Source: Pontibacter chinhatensis (GTDB lineage: Bacteria; Bacteroidota; Bacteroidia; Cytophagales; Hymenobacteraceae). From it: a DNA stretch of 64,000 bases. Below are positions 28,113 to 37,084 of the stretch, piece after piece. The position numbers and the translations under genes are program-made. Under the pieces are notes generated by a model that ran no database searches, was not told the DNA's origin, and saw only the letters and a program-made list of their open reading frames with translations. The DNA lies in contig NZ_FOOT01000009.1 of assembly GCF_900113285.1 (NCBI RefSeq), positions 35,766 through 99,765 on the forward strand, in the 5' to 3' direction. Every line of letters begins with the position of its first letter. The first letter of the stretch is position 1.

Positions 28113-29512
28113 TGCTGGCGCGGATGCTGCTGCGGATCCTCCCTCTTATACTTATACTTTTATCCGGAGCCGCTGCGCTGGCTAACCCTTGCCAGGAACC
28201 TGCCGTGGTAATCACCGGTATCAGCCTGTCGGGCAACGAGACCACCAAGGAACAGGTAATGCTGCGCGAGCTGACTTTTGCCCCCGGCGATACCATACTT
28301 GCCGAGAACCTGGAGCCCCTGCTGGAGGAGAACCAGCGACGGCTTTTCAACCTGCGGCTCTTTCACCATGTAAACTATACATATACTTGCTCCGAGGGAC
28401 AGGTGCAGGTAGCGTACCAGGTGCAGGAGCGCTTTTACCTGTACCCCATCCCCATCTTTGATTTTGCCGACCGTAACTTTAACGCCTGGCTGGAGAAGAA
28501 GGACTGGAGCCGCATCGACTACGGTCTAAATTTGATCCGCCGCAACTTCAGAGGGCGCAACGAGGAGGTGCGTGTGCGGGTGCAGCGTGGCTTTAACAAA
28601 CGGCTGGAACTGGGCTACCGCATCCCGTACGTGTGGCGCAAGTATAACATTGGGGCAGATTTCTCAGTGGCTGATTACCGCAGCCGCACCATCAGCTATG
28701 CCAACCTGAACAACAGGCAGCGTTTTTTTGAGCAGGAAAGCGGCATGCCCATCCGGCGCAGCTCTGTGTCGGCGGCGCTGGTGCACCGGCAAAACGTGCA
28801 GCGGCAGGCAGGGCTTCGGCTGTCCTACTTCAACGAGCACATCTCCGATTCGGTGGCCTTTCTGAATCCGGAGTATTACCGGGAGGCGCAGCAGGAGCGG
28901 CAGTACACGCGCCTGGAATTGTACCGGGTCATCAACCGGCGCAACGATTTTGCCTACCCCACGGCCGGTAGTTACTTCGAGGCAATTGTAGCCCAAACTA
29001 TGTTCCTGCAGAACTCAGGCTCCCCTTTTACCACTGCCCGCGCCAAGTATGTGCAGTATGTGCCGCTGTCGGATAAGTATAGTTATATGGTGGGGGCAGA
29101 GGGGCAACTGCGTCTGGCCGGCAAGCACGCCTTTGCTGATAACGTGGCGCTGGGGTTCCGTTCTTACGTGCGCGGTTACGAACTGTATGTGGTTGGAGGG
29201 CAGCACTATGGACTTTTTAAACAAGGCTTAACGCGGCAGTTGGTGGATATTAAAAGTATAAATCTTAAATTTATCCATAATCCGAAGTTCAACAGCGTGC
29301 CCCTGGCTTTTTACCTGAATGCCTTTACAGATGCGGGCTACGTGGTGGACGATGTTTTTGAGCAGGGCAACCCGCTTACCAACCGCCTGCTGCTGGGCAG
29401 TGGCCTGGGCCTGCACGCGGTAACGTTTTATGATATAGTGCTGCGCCTGGAGTATACGCTCAACCGGGAGGGCGACACAGGTTTATATTTTAGCGCACGA
29501 TTTCCTTTTTAA
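28112..29512 (+). CDS. BamA/TamA family outer membrane protein
   Basis: 466 residues. Signal peptide to about residue 24 (ALA), one POTRA-like domain about 32-108 (VVITGISLSGNETTKEQVMLREL), then a 16-strand-type barrel of about 340 residues ending in FSARFPF, with the terminal aromatic residue typical of outer membrane proteins. It is much shorter than the real BamA at 33149, having one POTRA and not five. It may be a TamA-like assembly factor or a surface-antigen barrel of other function. It sits in a coupled run after the CBS protein and 10 bases before nadK. Confidence 0.85.
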   Translation: MLARMLLRILPLILILLSGAAALANPCQEPAVVITGISLSGNETTKEQVMLRELTFAPGDTILAENLEPLLEENQRRLFNLRLFHHVNYTYTCSEGQVQVAYQVQERFYLYPIPIFDFADRNFNAWLEKKDWSRIDYGLNLIRRNFRGRNEEVRVRVQRGFNKRLELGYRIPYVWRKYNIGADFSVADYRSRTISYANLNNRQRFFEQESGMPIRRSSVSAALVHRQNVQRQAGLRLSYFNEHISDSVAFLNPEYYREAQQERQYTRLELYRVINRRNDFAYPTAGSYFEAIVAQTMFLQNSGSPFTTARAKYVQYVPLSDKYSYMVGAEGQLRLAGKHAFADNVALGFRSYVRGYELYVVGGQHYGLFKQGLTRQLVDIKSINLKFIHNPKFNSVPLAFYLNAFTDAGYVVDDVFEQGNPLTNRLLLGSGLGLHAVTFYDIVLRLEYTLNREGDTGLYFSARFPF

Positions 29513-29522
29513 GCCGATTACT

Positions 29523-30410
29523 ATGAAAATAGCCATACTTGGTAACCCCTTCGCCGACGATATCACTCCTTTTATACAAGCGCTTTTTGACGAGCTGCAG
29601 CGCCGGAAGGCCCAGCTGTGCCTGGTAGAGCATTTCGAGCTGTACCTGAAAAACACCATCAACCTGCCCACGGGCATAGAAACCTTCAGGCGTGGCGATA
29701 AACTGCCCGGTGTGGAGGTGGTGCTAAGCATTGGCGGGGACGGAACCCTGCTGGATACGGTGACTTATATTGGGGCGCAGCAGATACCTATACTTGGCAT
29801 CAACACCGGCCGGCTTGGCTTCCTGGCCACCATTCCCTATGACAGCATCAACATCGCCCTGGATGCACTTTACAAAGGTCATTATACTTTAGATGACCGC
29901 GCCCTGATCCGTGTGGACTCCGATCAGGAGGTGTTTAACGGCATTAACTTCGGTCTAAATGAGTTTAGCGTACTTAAGCGCGATACCTCGTCCATGATAG
30001 TGGTGCACACGTATATAGATGGTGAATATTTAAATTCTTATTGGGGCGATGGCCTGGTAGTGGCCACGCCCACCGGATCTACGGGGTACTCGCTTAGCTG
30101 CGGAGGGCCACTGGTGCTGCCACAGACCAACAATTTCGTTATTTCACCCGTATGTCCGCATAACCTCAATGTGCGGCCCATGATCGTGTCTGACCGCAGC
30201 GTCATTTCTTTTGAGGTAGAGGGGCGTAGCAGCAGCTACCTGGCTGCGTTAGACTCCAGATCTACACCAGTGGATATGAATGTGCAGTTAGCAGTTCGGA
30301 GGGAAGCTTTTGTTGCCAGACTGGTAAAGCTTCACCATGTTAACTTTTTGTCGACGCTACGCAGCAAGCTAAATTGGGGGTTGGACAAGCGGAATACCAT
30401 CATAAAATAA
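29523..30410 (+). CDS. nadK: NAD kinase
   Basis: Phosphorylates NAD to NADP in the cytoplasm; sole route to NADP in most bacteria. 295 residues. The GGDG motif (71-74, in SIGGDGTLLDT) binds ATP, GINTGRLGFLA follows, and ATPTGSTGYSLSCGGP is the second conserved block. NPF (8-10) begins the Rossmann part. It follows the barrel gene by 10 bases and ends an operon of hydrolase, CBS protein and barrel; 118 AT-rich bases then separate it from the envelope block. Confidence 0.96.
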   Translation: MKIAILGNPFADDITPFIQALFDELQRRKAQLCLVEHFELYLKNTINLPTGIETFRRGDKLPGVEVVLSIGGDGTLLDTVTYIGAQQIPILGINTGRLGFLATIPYDSINIALDALYKGHYTLDDRALIRVDSDQEVFNGINFGLNEFSVLKRDTSSMIVVHTYIDGEYLNSYWGDGLVVATPTGSTGYSLSCGGPLVLPQTNNFVISPVCPHNLNVRPMIVSDRSVISFEVEGRSSSYLAALDSRSTPVDMNVQLAVRREAFVARLVKLHHVNFLSTLRSKLNWGLDKRNTIIK

Positions 30411-30456
30411 TATTAAATATATTTGTTATAATATTTTATAAATTAAGTATTCTCGC

Positions 30457-30464
30457 TATTTTTG
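30457..30464 (+). promoter_or_regulatory. Possible -7 box of the DUF6089-uppS-bamA block
   Basis: TATTTTTG fits TAnnTTTG and lies 65 bases before the start at 30529 in an AT-rich gap. No clear -33 TTG is at the right distance, so confidence is low. Confidence 0.3.
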
Positions 30465-30528
30465 GCTTCTATTAATTTAGGAAGAATGCAAGCTTGCTGA
30501 TACGCTACCTTTTATATAATTCTCTATT

Positions 30529-31533
30529 ATGAAGAAACTTTGTACCCTTGTTTTAACACTTGGTATTTTGCTTACACTTGCCTCCTCCGACGCAGAAGCG
30601 CAGCGTTGGACGAAGCGTAAGCAGTATGGTACTGTTGGTTTCACGCTTGGTGCCATGAACTACTTCGGGGATATCGTGCCGCAGCCAGACTTCACGAGCT
30701 TCCGTTTCAAGTCTACCAGACCAAGTGCCGGAATCAGCTATACGTATCGCTTTGCACCGCGCTTTTCCTACCGGGTTGGGTTTAACTGGGGGCGTATCAC
30801 AGGTGACGACGCATTGAGCGCGTCTGCAAACGAGGGTGAGAACAGAGGCCGCTACGGAAGAAACCTCTCTTTCCGAAACGATATTAAAGAACTGAGCGTC
30901 GTAGGTATCGTAGACCTGTACGAAAACCGCAGCACCTTTCAGCGTCGCCCTGATTTTGTGCCGTACGGCTTCCTGGGCGTTGCAGTGATGCACCATAACC
31001 CCAAAGCGTATTACGATGGCAACTACTTTGATGCATCGCATAACAGGCAGCTGCCAGAGGCTTACAATATCCCTTCTGGGTGGTATGAGCTGCAGCCTTT
31101 AGGAACCGAGGGACAGCACTTGGGCGGGGATAACCCGGAGCCTTACAAGCGCGCGCAAGTTGTCGTTCCTTTTGGCCTGGGCGTACGCTATAAGATTGAC
31201 AGATACTGGGACTTGAGCTTTGAGATTGGCTGGAGAAAAACATTTACCGATTACCTGGATGATGTGAGCGGTAGCTACGTATCAAAAGCAGCCCTGCTGG
31301 GCGATGGTACTACCGAGGCACAGCGCGCGGCAGCTATCTTCGCTGATAGAAGTGCCGCCTCTGGTTTTGCATTACAAGATGATCAGAGCGGTACACCATA
31401 CGCTGTTGTTAGAGGATATGGAGACCCTGGCAGACAAAGAGGTGACCGTGAAGATGATGACTGGTACATTACCACCGGTATCACTATTAATTATATTCTA
31501 ACACCACGCATCAGAAGTCCGAAGTTTAGATAA
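30529..31533 (+). CDS. DUF6089-type outer membrane beta-barrel protein (first)
   Basis: 334 residues, signal peptide to about residue 24 (DAEA). The body reads as an eight-strand-type barrel with alternating strands (GTVGFTLGAMNYFGDIVP, PSAGISYTYRFAPRFSYRVGFNWG) and ends in INYILTPRIRSPKF. Proteins of this kind stand upstream of uppS and bamA in many Bacteroidota and are annotated DUF6089; their function is unknown, with a role in envelope assembly inferred from the constant neighbourhood. A second, shorter relative follows at 31582. First gene of the block. Confidence 0.82.
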   Translation: MKKLCTLVLTLGILLTLASSDAEAQRWTKRKQYGTVGFTLGAMNYFGDIVPQPDFTSFRFKSTRPSAGISYTYRFAPRFSYRVGFNWGRITGDDALSASANEGENRGRYGRNLSFRNDIKELSVVGIVDLYENRSTFQRRPDFVPYGFLGVAVMHHNPKAYYDGNYFDASHNRQLPEAYNIPSGWYELQPLGTEGQHLGGDNPEPYKRAQVVVPFGLGVRYKIDRYWDLSFEIGWRKTFTDYLDDVSGSYVSKAALLGDGTTEAQRAAAIFADRSAASGFALQDDQSGTPYAVVRGYGDPGRQRGDREDDDWYITTGITINYILTPRIRSPKFR

Positions 31534-31581
31534 TAGAACGGGCAGCGATTGCGTTGTTCAACTAAACTTTGCTCATACTAC

Positions 31582-32349
31582 ATGACTTTACGCACTTTAC
31601 CACAGGCGCTCCTTATTTGTCTACTTTTGCAGATAGGGAGTGCTTTTTTTTCTACAAGTGTTCAGGCGCAGGGCAACCAGCCCGTTACTACCTCTGAGAT
31701 TGGCATAGGAATAGGAGGGGCTAACTATAAGGGAGAGATTTCACCCAACTACCGCTTTCTCAACAACCAGCCTGCCCTCACGGTATTCTACCGCCGGGAT
31801 ATGTCTAACGCTATTACGTTGCGCGGGGGGCTGCTAGGGAGTCATCGTATCTTTGATGACAAAAGCTTTAGTGATGAGGCTTTCGACGAGCGCCCGCTCC
31901 ACGCTTACCGGCAGGCAGAGCTGAAGTTCAGCTTGCTGGAACTTTCGGGCGTGGTAGAATACAACTTCCTGGATTATTACGACCGTAGCCAAAGCCCGCG
32001 CCTGTCGCCGTACCTTTTTGTGGGTATTGCGGGGATGCTGTACAATAAAAAGCTTTACATGGCGGGCAATGTGGAGCGGGAGTTTGACACAGACATAACC
32101 GTTGCCATACCGGTAGGGGTGGGGCTAAAGTATGCTTTGAGCACCCACTGGAACCTGGGCCTGGAGTTTGGCGCCAGAAAAACCTTCACGGATAAGTTGG
32201 ATCACCTCCAAGCACCCGATTTTCCGGAAAATATCGCTAACCCACACGATAACGACTGGTACTTCTACAACGGCATCAGCATATCTTATACTTTCTACCG
32301 CTACAATTGCCCTCCGATTTACAAGAAAAGACCGGGTCTCTTAGATTAA
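31582..32349 (+). CDS. DUF6089-type outer membrane beta-barrel protein (second)
   Basis: 255 residues from the ATG at 31582; a TTG at 31549 is possible but would put eleven residues before the signal peptide. Signal peptide ends at SVQA. The barrel opens with EIGIGIGGANYKGEISP, which matches the start of the first copy in pattern (GFTLGAMNYFGDI), and contains LGLEFGARKTFTDKLDHL, close to LSFEIGWRKTFTDYLDDV in the first. So the two are tandem paralogues. Function unknown. It lies 59 bases before uppS. Confidence 0.82.
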   Translation: MTLRTLPQALLICLLLQIGSAFFSTSVQAQGNQPVTTSEIGIGIGGANYKGEISPNYRFLNNQPALTVFYRRDMSNAITLRGGLLGSHRIFDDKSFSDEAFDERPLHAYRQAELKFSLLELSGVVEYNFLDYYDRSQSPRLSPYLFVGIAGMLYNKKLYMAGNVEREFDTDITVAIPVGVGLKYALSTHWNLGLEFGARKTFTDKLDHLQAPDFPENIANPHDNDWYFYNGISISYTFYRYNCPPIYKKRPGLLD

Positions 32350-32408
32350 GTTGCAATCATTCATGAATTTCTCTTGCTTTTTGTAACTTGCAAGGAAATC
32401 GTGTTTTA

Positions 32409-33152
32409 ATGAATCTGAAGGAGAAAGTAGACTTAGGCAATTTACCAAAGCACATAGCCGTTATCATGGACGGTAATGGGCGATGGGCAAAGAAAAGAGG
32501 AGGCCTGCGCATCTTTGGGCATCAAAATGCCATTGAGGCTGTGCGCAGCACGGTAGAGGCCGCTGCAGAGTTAGGAGTAGAGTACCTGACGCTTTACGCT
32601 TTTTCCACTGAGAACTGGTCGCGGCCTGTAGAAGAAGTTTCTGCTCTGATGACCCTGCTGGTATCCACCATCCGGAAAGAAGCTGCTACATTAACAAAAA
32701 ATAATATTCGTTTGCAGACGATTGGCAATACCGCCAGCCTGCCGAAGGCCTGCCAGCGCGAGCTGATGGAGGCCATGGAGATAACGAAAGACAACACCCG
32801 CATGACCCTGGTGCTGGCACTGAGCTATAGTGGCCGCTGGGATATTACCCAGGCCATGCAACGCATTGCCGGAGAAGTGGCTCATGGAAGTATAAAGGCA
32901 GATGAAGTAAACGAGGCCGTTGTGGCGCGTTACCTCTCCACCGCAGGTATGCCTGACCCGGAATTGCTGATCAGAACCAGTGGAGAGCAGCGTATCAGTA
33001 ACTTCCTGCTCTGGCAATTAGCTTATACTGAGTTATACATTACAGAGTTGCTTTGGCCCGATTTCCGGAAAGAGCATCTCTATGAAGCGATATTATCTTA
33101 CCAGCGCCGTGAGCGCCGCTTCGGTAAGACAAGTGAACAACTAACCAAGTGA
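32409..33152 (+). CDS. uppS: Isoprenyl transferase (undecaprenyl diphosphate synthase)
   Basis: Makes the C55 lipid carrier for peptidoglycan and glycan assembly. 247 residues from the ATG at 32409 (a TTG seven codons up is unlikely). The signature HIAVIMDGNGRWAKKRG has the catalytic Asp21, and YAFSTENW and the C-terminal RTSGEQRISNFLLWQ and ELLWPDF are standard. Its stop overlaps the bamA start by four bases (GTGA), so lipid-carrier and outer-membrane assembly genes are co-translated. A TAACTTG at 32384-32390 might be a -7 box, without a matching -33. Confidence 0.96.
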   Translation: MNLKEKVDLGNLPKHIAVIMDGNGRWAKKRGGLRIFGHQNAIEAVRSTVEAAAELGVEYLTLYAFSTENWSRPVEEVSALMTLLVSTIRKEAATLTKNNIRLQTIGNTASLPKACQRELMEAMEITKDNTRMTLVLALSYSGRWDITQAMQRIAGEVAHGSIKADEVNEAVVARYLSTAGMPDPELLIRTSGEQRISNFLLWQLAYTELYITELLWPDFRKEHLYEAILSYQRRERRFGKTSEQLTK

Positions 33153-35686
33153 TAAACGCACGAATGATTAGATGCATTTGGGTGCTTGTGTTGCTGCTTA
33201 CGGCGGGCACGGCCTCTTCCCAAGTACTTAACAGACCTACCCAGCAGCCGTCTTCGATAGATTACCAGCAGCCGCGCCAGTACCGTATCGGGGAAGTGAA
33301 GGTAAGCGGGTACAAGTTTCTCGATCCTATTGCCCTTACCTCCCTTACCGGGCTGAAGGAGGGAGACATGATCACAGTGCCGGGCGAGGACATTAGTCGC
33401 GCTATCCAGAAACTTTGGGATCAGGGCATTCTGGGTGATGTGGACGTAACGGCCCACACCGAGGGAGATGTTATCTACCTTACCTTTAACCTGACGGAGC
33501 GTCCAAGGCTTTCAAACTTCCGCTTCTCCGGCATCAATAAGTCTCAGGGCGAGGCGCTGCGCGATAAGGTGCCGCTTCAGAAAGGGCGTATCGTGACGGA
33601 CGCTGTTTTGAACAGCACCAGAAACGTGGTACGCGAGTATTATGTGGACAAGAGCTTCCTGAATGTAAAGGTTAACATTACCCAGCGACCGGATTCTATA
33701 CTTCCAAACAGCGTGGTGTTGAACATCCACGTGGACAAGGGAGATAAGGTAAAGGTTGGCGACATCAGTTTTGTAGGCAACGAGGCGTTTAAAGACAAGA
33801 AGCTTCAGCGCCAGCTTAAGAATACCAAGGAGAAGCGTTTCTATAAGATCTTCACCTCCTCTAAGTTTAACCGCACCAAGTTTGAGGAAGACAAGGAGGC
33901 GCTGATTACCTTCTACAACAGCCAGGGCTACCGCGATGCCACCATTGTATCCGACTCCGTTTACCGCATCAGCGACGACCGTTTAGGCATACAGATTACA
34001 GTGGATGAGGGGCAGCAGTACTTCTACCGCAACATCACCTGGGCCGGCAACTACCTCTACGACGATAATTACCTGGCACGCGTGCTGGGCATCAGCAAAG
34101 GCGATGTATACGACCAGGTAGAACTGGAAAAGCGACTGACTTATAACCCCACCGGTGTAGACGTATCGGCACTTTACCAGAATGATGGTTACCTGTTCTC
34201 TAGCATTACGCCTGTAGAGGTTCGCGTGGATGGCGACTCTATTGACGTGGAGATGCGTGTGGTGGAAGGACCGCAGGCTACCATTAACAAGATTATCGTC
34301 TCCGGCAACGACAAAACAAGCGACCACGTGATCCTGCGCGAGATCAGAACATTGCCTGGGCAGAAGTATAGCCGCGATGATTTGATCAGAACCAGAAACG
34401 AACTGGCCGCATTAGGCTATTTCGACCCGGAAACAATCGGCCTGAACCCGATTCCGAACCCGGCAGATGGTACTGTGGACATCGCCTATAGCGTAACTGA
34501 GCGACCAAATGACCAGATAAGCTTGTCAGGTGGTTGGGGTGGCCCGATTGGAGCCGTGGGTACAGTAGGCCTGTCGCTGAACAACTTCTCGACGCGCAAG
34601 ATGCTGGACCTGTCGGAGTGGAAGCCGATACCAAGTGGTGACGGGCAACGCCTGTCGCTAAACGTGCAGGCCAATGGTAAGTACTACCAGTCCTACTCTT
34701 TCTCGTTTACAGAACCATGGCTGGGTGGCCGCAAGCCAAACTCCCTATCGGTAAGCCTCTTTAAGACGATATACCGCAGCGGCGGCTATACCGATTATTA
34801 TAGGAGGTTGTATGGTGTTGAAGATGAGAACACCAGCAACAGCCGCTTGAACGTGAATGGTGCATCTGTAAGTCTAGGCCGCCGCCTAAGCTGGCCTGAC
34901 AACTATTTCTACATGAACCACTCACTGTCCTATACCCAGTATAACTTGAATGACTATCCTTTAGCAGTAAATTTCAGAAACGGTACATCCAATAGTATTT
35001 CTGTGGTGAACACCTTGGGCCGCTCCAGCATTGATAACCCAACGTTCCCAAGACGCGGTTCTCAGTTTACACTGAGCCTGAACATGACGCCACCATACTC
35101 TCTGTTCTCTGAGCGGGAAGATGACGACTATACTTTTATTGAATTCAATAAATGGATGTTCGACGCCTCCTACTTTATAAATGTGGCAGGGAATTTGGTA
35201 TTCAACACAAGAGCGCACTTTGGCTTTATTGGTAACTATGGCGACGGAGCTATAGGGCCGTTCGAGCGCTTTAGAATGGGTGGTTCCGGCCTTGGGGGCG
35301 GCAACATCTTTGTTGGTACTGAATACATCGGCCTCCGTGGTTATGATGATGAGACGGTGGTTAATAACCTCAATGATCAGTCTTTGCTCAGCTCAGGGGG
35401 TATAGCCTATAACAAATTTGTGTTTGAGGCGCGCCAACTGATATCGCCTAACCCGGCCGCTACTATTTATGGCTTGGCTTTTGTAGAGGCAGGTAATAAC
35501 TTCGGTAGCTATAAAAACTACAGCCCGTTCAAGCTTTACCGCTCAACGGGTGTAGGTGTGCGAATCTTTATGGCGGCGTTCGGCCTGCTTGGCTTCGACT
35601 ACGCCTGGAGACTGGATGATTTGCCGGGCAGAGCGGATGATAAGCGTGGCATGTTCCACTTCATCATTGGCCAGCAGATCCGCTAA
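33149..35686 (+). CDS. bamA: Outer membrane protein assembly factor BamA
   Basis: Central barrel of the machine that folds outer membrane proteins. 845 residues from a GTG overlapping the uppS stop; an ATG at 33164 is the alternative and gives a neat signal peptide (MIRCIWVLVLLLTAGTASS). Five POTRA domains occupy about 45-430 (for example IGEVKVSGYKFLDP, LSNFRFSGINKS, VKVGDISFVGNEAF, NKIIVSGNDKTSDHVILREI). The barrel follows, with the family loop GGSGLGGGNIFVG-type sequence in place of VRGF and a terminal IGQQIR. Next to uppS and two Skp-like chaperones, the standard Bacteroidota arrangement. Confidence 0.95.
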   Translation: MINARMIRCIWVLVLLLTAGTASSQVLNRPTQQPSSIDYQQPRQYRIGEVKVSGYKFLDPIALTSLTGLKEGDMITVPGEDISRAIQKLWDQGILGDVDVTAHTEGDVIYLTFNLTERPRLSNFRFSGINKSQGEALRDKVPLQKGRIVTDAVLNSTRNVVREYYVDKSFLNVKVNITQRPDSILPNSVVLNIHVDKGDKVKVGDISFVGNEAFKDKKLQRQLKNTKEKRFYKIFTSSKFNRTKFEEDKEALITFYNSQGYRDATIVSDSVYRISDDRLGIQITVDEGQQYFYRNITWAGNYLYDDNYLARVLGISKGDVYDQVELEKRLTYNPTGVDVSALYQNDGYLFSSITPVEVRVDGDSIDVEMRVVEGPQATINKIIVSGNDKTSDHVILREIRTLPGQKYSRDDLIRTRNELAALGYFDPETIGLNPIPNPADGTVDIAYSVTERPNDQISLSGGWGGPIGAVGTVGLSLNNFSTRKMLDLSEWKPIPSGDGQRLSLNVQANGKYYQSYSFSFTEPWLGGRKPNSLSVSLFKTIYRSGGYTDYYRRLYGVEDENTSNSRLNVNGASVSLGRRLSWPDNYFYMNHSLSYTQYNLNDYPLAVNFRNGTSNSISVVNTLGRSSIDNPTFPRRGSQFTLSLNMTPPYSLFSEREDDDYTFIEFNKWMFDASYFINVAGNLVFNTRAHFGFIGNYGDGAIGPFERFRMGGSGLGGGNIFVGTEYIGLRGYDDETVVNNLNDQSLLSSGGIAYNKFVFEARQLISPNPAATIYGLAFVEAGNNFGSYKNYSPFKLYRSTGVGVRIFMAAFGLLGFDYAWRLDDLPGRADDKRGMFHFIIGQQIR

Positions 35687-35703
35687 AGAACAAATGAATT
35701 AGT

Positions 35704-36357
35704 ATGAGGAAGTTTTTGTTCATCTTTTTAGCAGGCTTTTTGCTGACGTCTGTTTCGCAAGCTCAGAAGATTGGCTATATTGATTCCAACTTCATCCTGA
35801 GCAAGATGCCAGCTTTTAACAAAGTGCAGCAGGAGATGGACAAGTATGCGGAAGCCTGGCAGCGCGAGATTGAGCAGCTACAGCAGCAGGCTGATAAGCT
35901 AAAACAGGACTACAAGGCCGAAGAAGTGTTGCTTACCGAGCAGATGAAGCAGAAGCGGCAGGCTGAAATAGCGAAGAAGGAGAACGAGCTGCGCGATTAT
36001 CAGCGAAAGGTCTTTGGCTATGAGGGGATGATGTTCAAGCGCCGTCAGGAGCTGATGCGCCCCATCCAGGATGAGGTATTTGAAGCGGTGGAGAAAGTAT
36101 CAAAAGCCCGCGGCATTCAGATCATGTTCGATAAGTCAGGCGACCTGGTAATGATCTATACTAACCCGGTGCATGACTACACAGAGTATGTGCTGGAAGA
36201 GCTAGGCCTGGCCTCCGACAGGAAGAACACTCCAGGCGCCCGCCCTGATAGTGCCTTAGTGGATGATCCCGCCAACCTGCCAGAGGTAGGAGAGGAACCA
36301 CAGGAGCAACAGCAACAGCCTCCGGCCAGAAACACAAAGAAGAAGTCTAACAACTAA
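35704..36357 (+). CDS. OmpH/Skp family periplasmic chaperone (first)
   Basis: 217 residues, signal peptide 1-20 (SVSQA). The core about 25-160 is a long helical hairpin rich in K, E and Q (QREIEQLQQQADKLKQDYKAEE), the tentacle of Skp, which holds unfolded outer membrane proteins for BamA; a beta segment starts it (KIGYIDSNFIL). The C-terminal 45 residues are low-complexity, with a run of Q and P and the end KKKSNN. It follows bamA by 17 bases and precedes a second copy. Confidence 0.92.
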   Translation: MRKFLFIFLAGFLLTSVSQAQKIGYIDSNFILSKMPAFNKVQQEMDKYAEAWQREIEQLQQQADKLKQDYKAEEVLLTEQMKQKRQAEIAKKENELRDYQRKVFGYEGMMFKRRQELMRPIQDEVFEAVEKVSKARGIQIMFDKSGDLVMIYTNPVHDYTEYVLEELGLASDRKNTPGARPDSALVDDPANLPEVGEEPQEQQQQPPARNTKKKSNN

Positions 36358-36383
36358 ACGTCTAAATAACAATTAACCAACCA

Positions 36384-37013
36384 ATGATGAACAAGATTAA
36401 ACTATTAGTAGCAGCGTTCTTTCTGATCAGCTTTGCGTCATTTGCTCAGAGCAACGACCAGCCGCTTAAGATTGGTTATACTAACGTGGAGTATATACTG
36501 CTGCAGCTGCCAGAGAGCAAGCAAATAGAGTCTCAACTGAAAGATCACAGCACGCAGCTGGAAAACCAGTTGAAAGGCAAGTATGCTGAGTATGAGACAA
36601 AGCTTCAGGCATACGAAAAAGGAGCAGCTACAATGGATGCTACCATTCGTGAAGACAAAGAGAAAGAACTGATGGGCCTGAATAACTCCATCCAGGAGTT
36701 CCAGCGCAACGCGCAAATGTCTTTGCAGCAAAAAGAAAAGTCATTGGTTGACCCTATCATCACCAAGATCGACAAAGCTATCAAAGACGTAGCCAAAGAG
36801 AATGGTTATACTTACGTAATCAGTAACCAGGCTCTGTTGGCTGGTCCGGAAGATGGTGACATCTCTCCGCTTGTGCTGAAGAAGCTAGGCGTAGACCCTG
36901 CAAAAGTACAGCAGCAAACGGCAGAGCCTGCCGCTGCCAAGCCAGCGCCTGCTTCCAATACACCAGCTAAGAGCAACACACCAGCCAAAAGCAACAACAA
37001 GAAAAAGAACTAA
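36384..37013 (+). CDS. OmpH/Skp family periplasmic chaperone (second)
   Basis: 209 residues (a second ATG one codon on is an alternative start). Signal peptide to about 22 (SFASFAQ), a first strand LKIGYTNVEYILLQLP, then a coiled hairpin (about 50-130) and the strand TYVISNQALLAG. The tail is repetitive (PAKSNTPAKSN) and ends in KKKN. It resembles the first copy in layout but not closely in sequence, so the pair is an old duplication. A terminator follows directly. Confidence 0.92.
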   Translation: MMNKIKLLVAAFFLISFASFAQSNDQPLKIGYTNVEYILLQLPESKQIESQLKDHSTQLENQLKGKYAEYETKLQAYEKGAATMDATIREDKEKELMGLNNSIQEFQRNAQMSLQQKEKSLVDPIITKIDKAIKDVAKENGYTYVISNQALLAGPEDGDISPLVLKKLGVDPAKVQQQTAEPAAAKPAPASNTPAKSNTPAKSNNKKKN

Positions 37014-37036
37014 ATAAGATATTTTCTATAGTTTAG

Positions 37037-37070
37037 GAAAGCCGATGTGTATACTTCGGCTTTCTTTTTT
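37037..37070 (+). terminator. Terminator of the uppS-bamA-skp block
   Basis: GAAAGCCGA (37037-37045) pairs with TCGGCTTTC (37056-37064), followed by six T. The loop itself contains the start of a TATACTT copy. Confidence 0.85.
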
Positions 37071-37084
37071 ATACCTGAATTACT

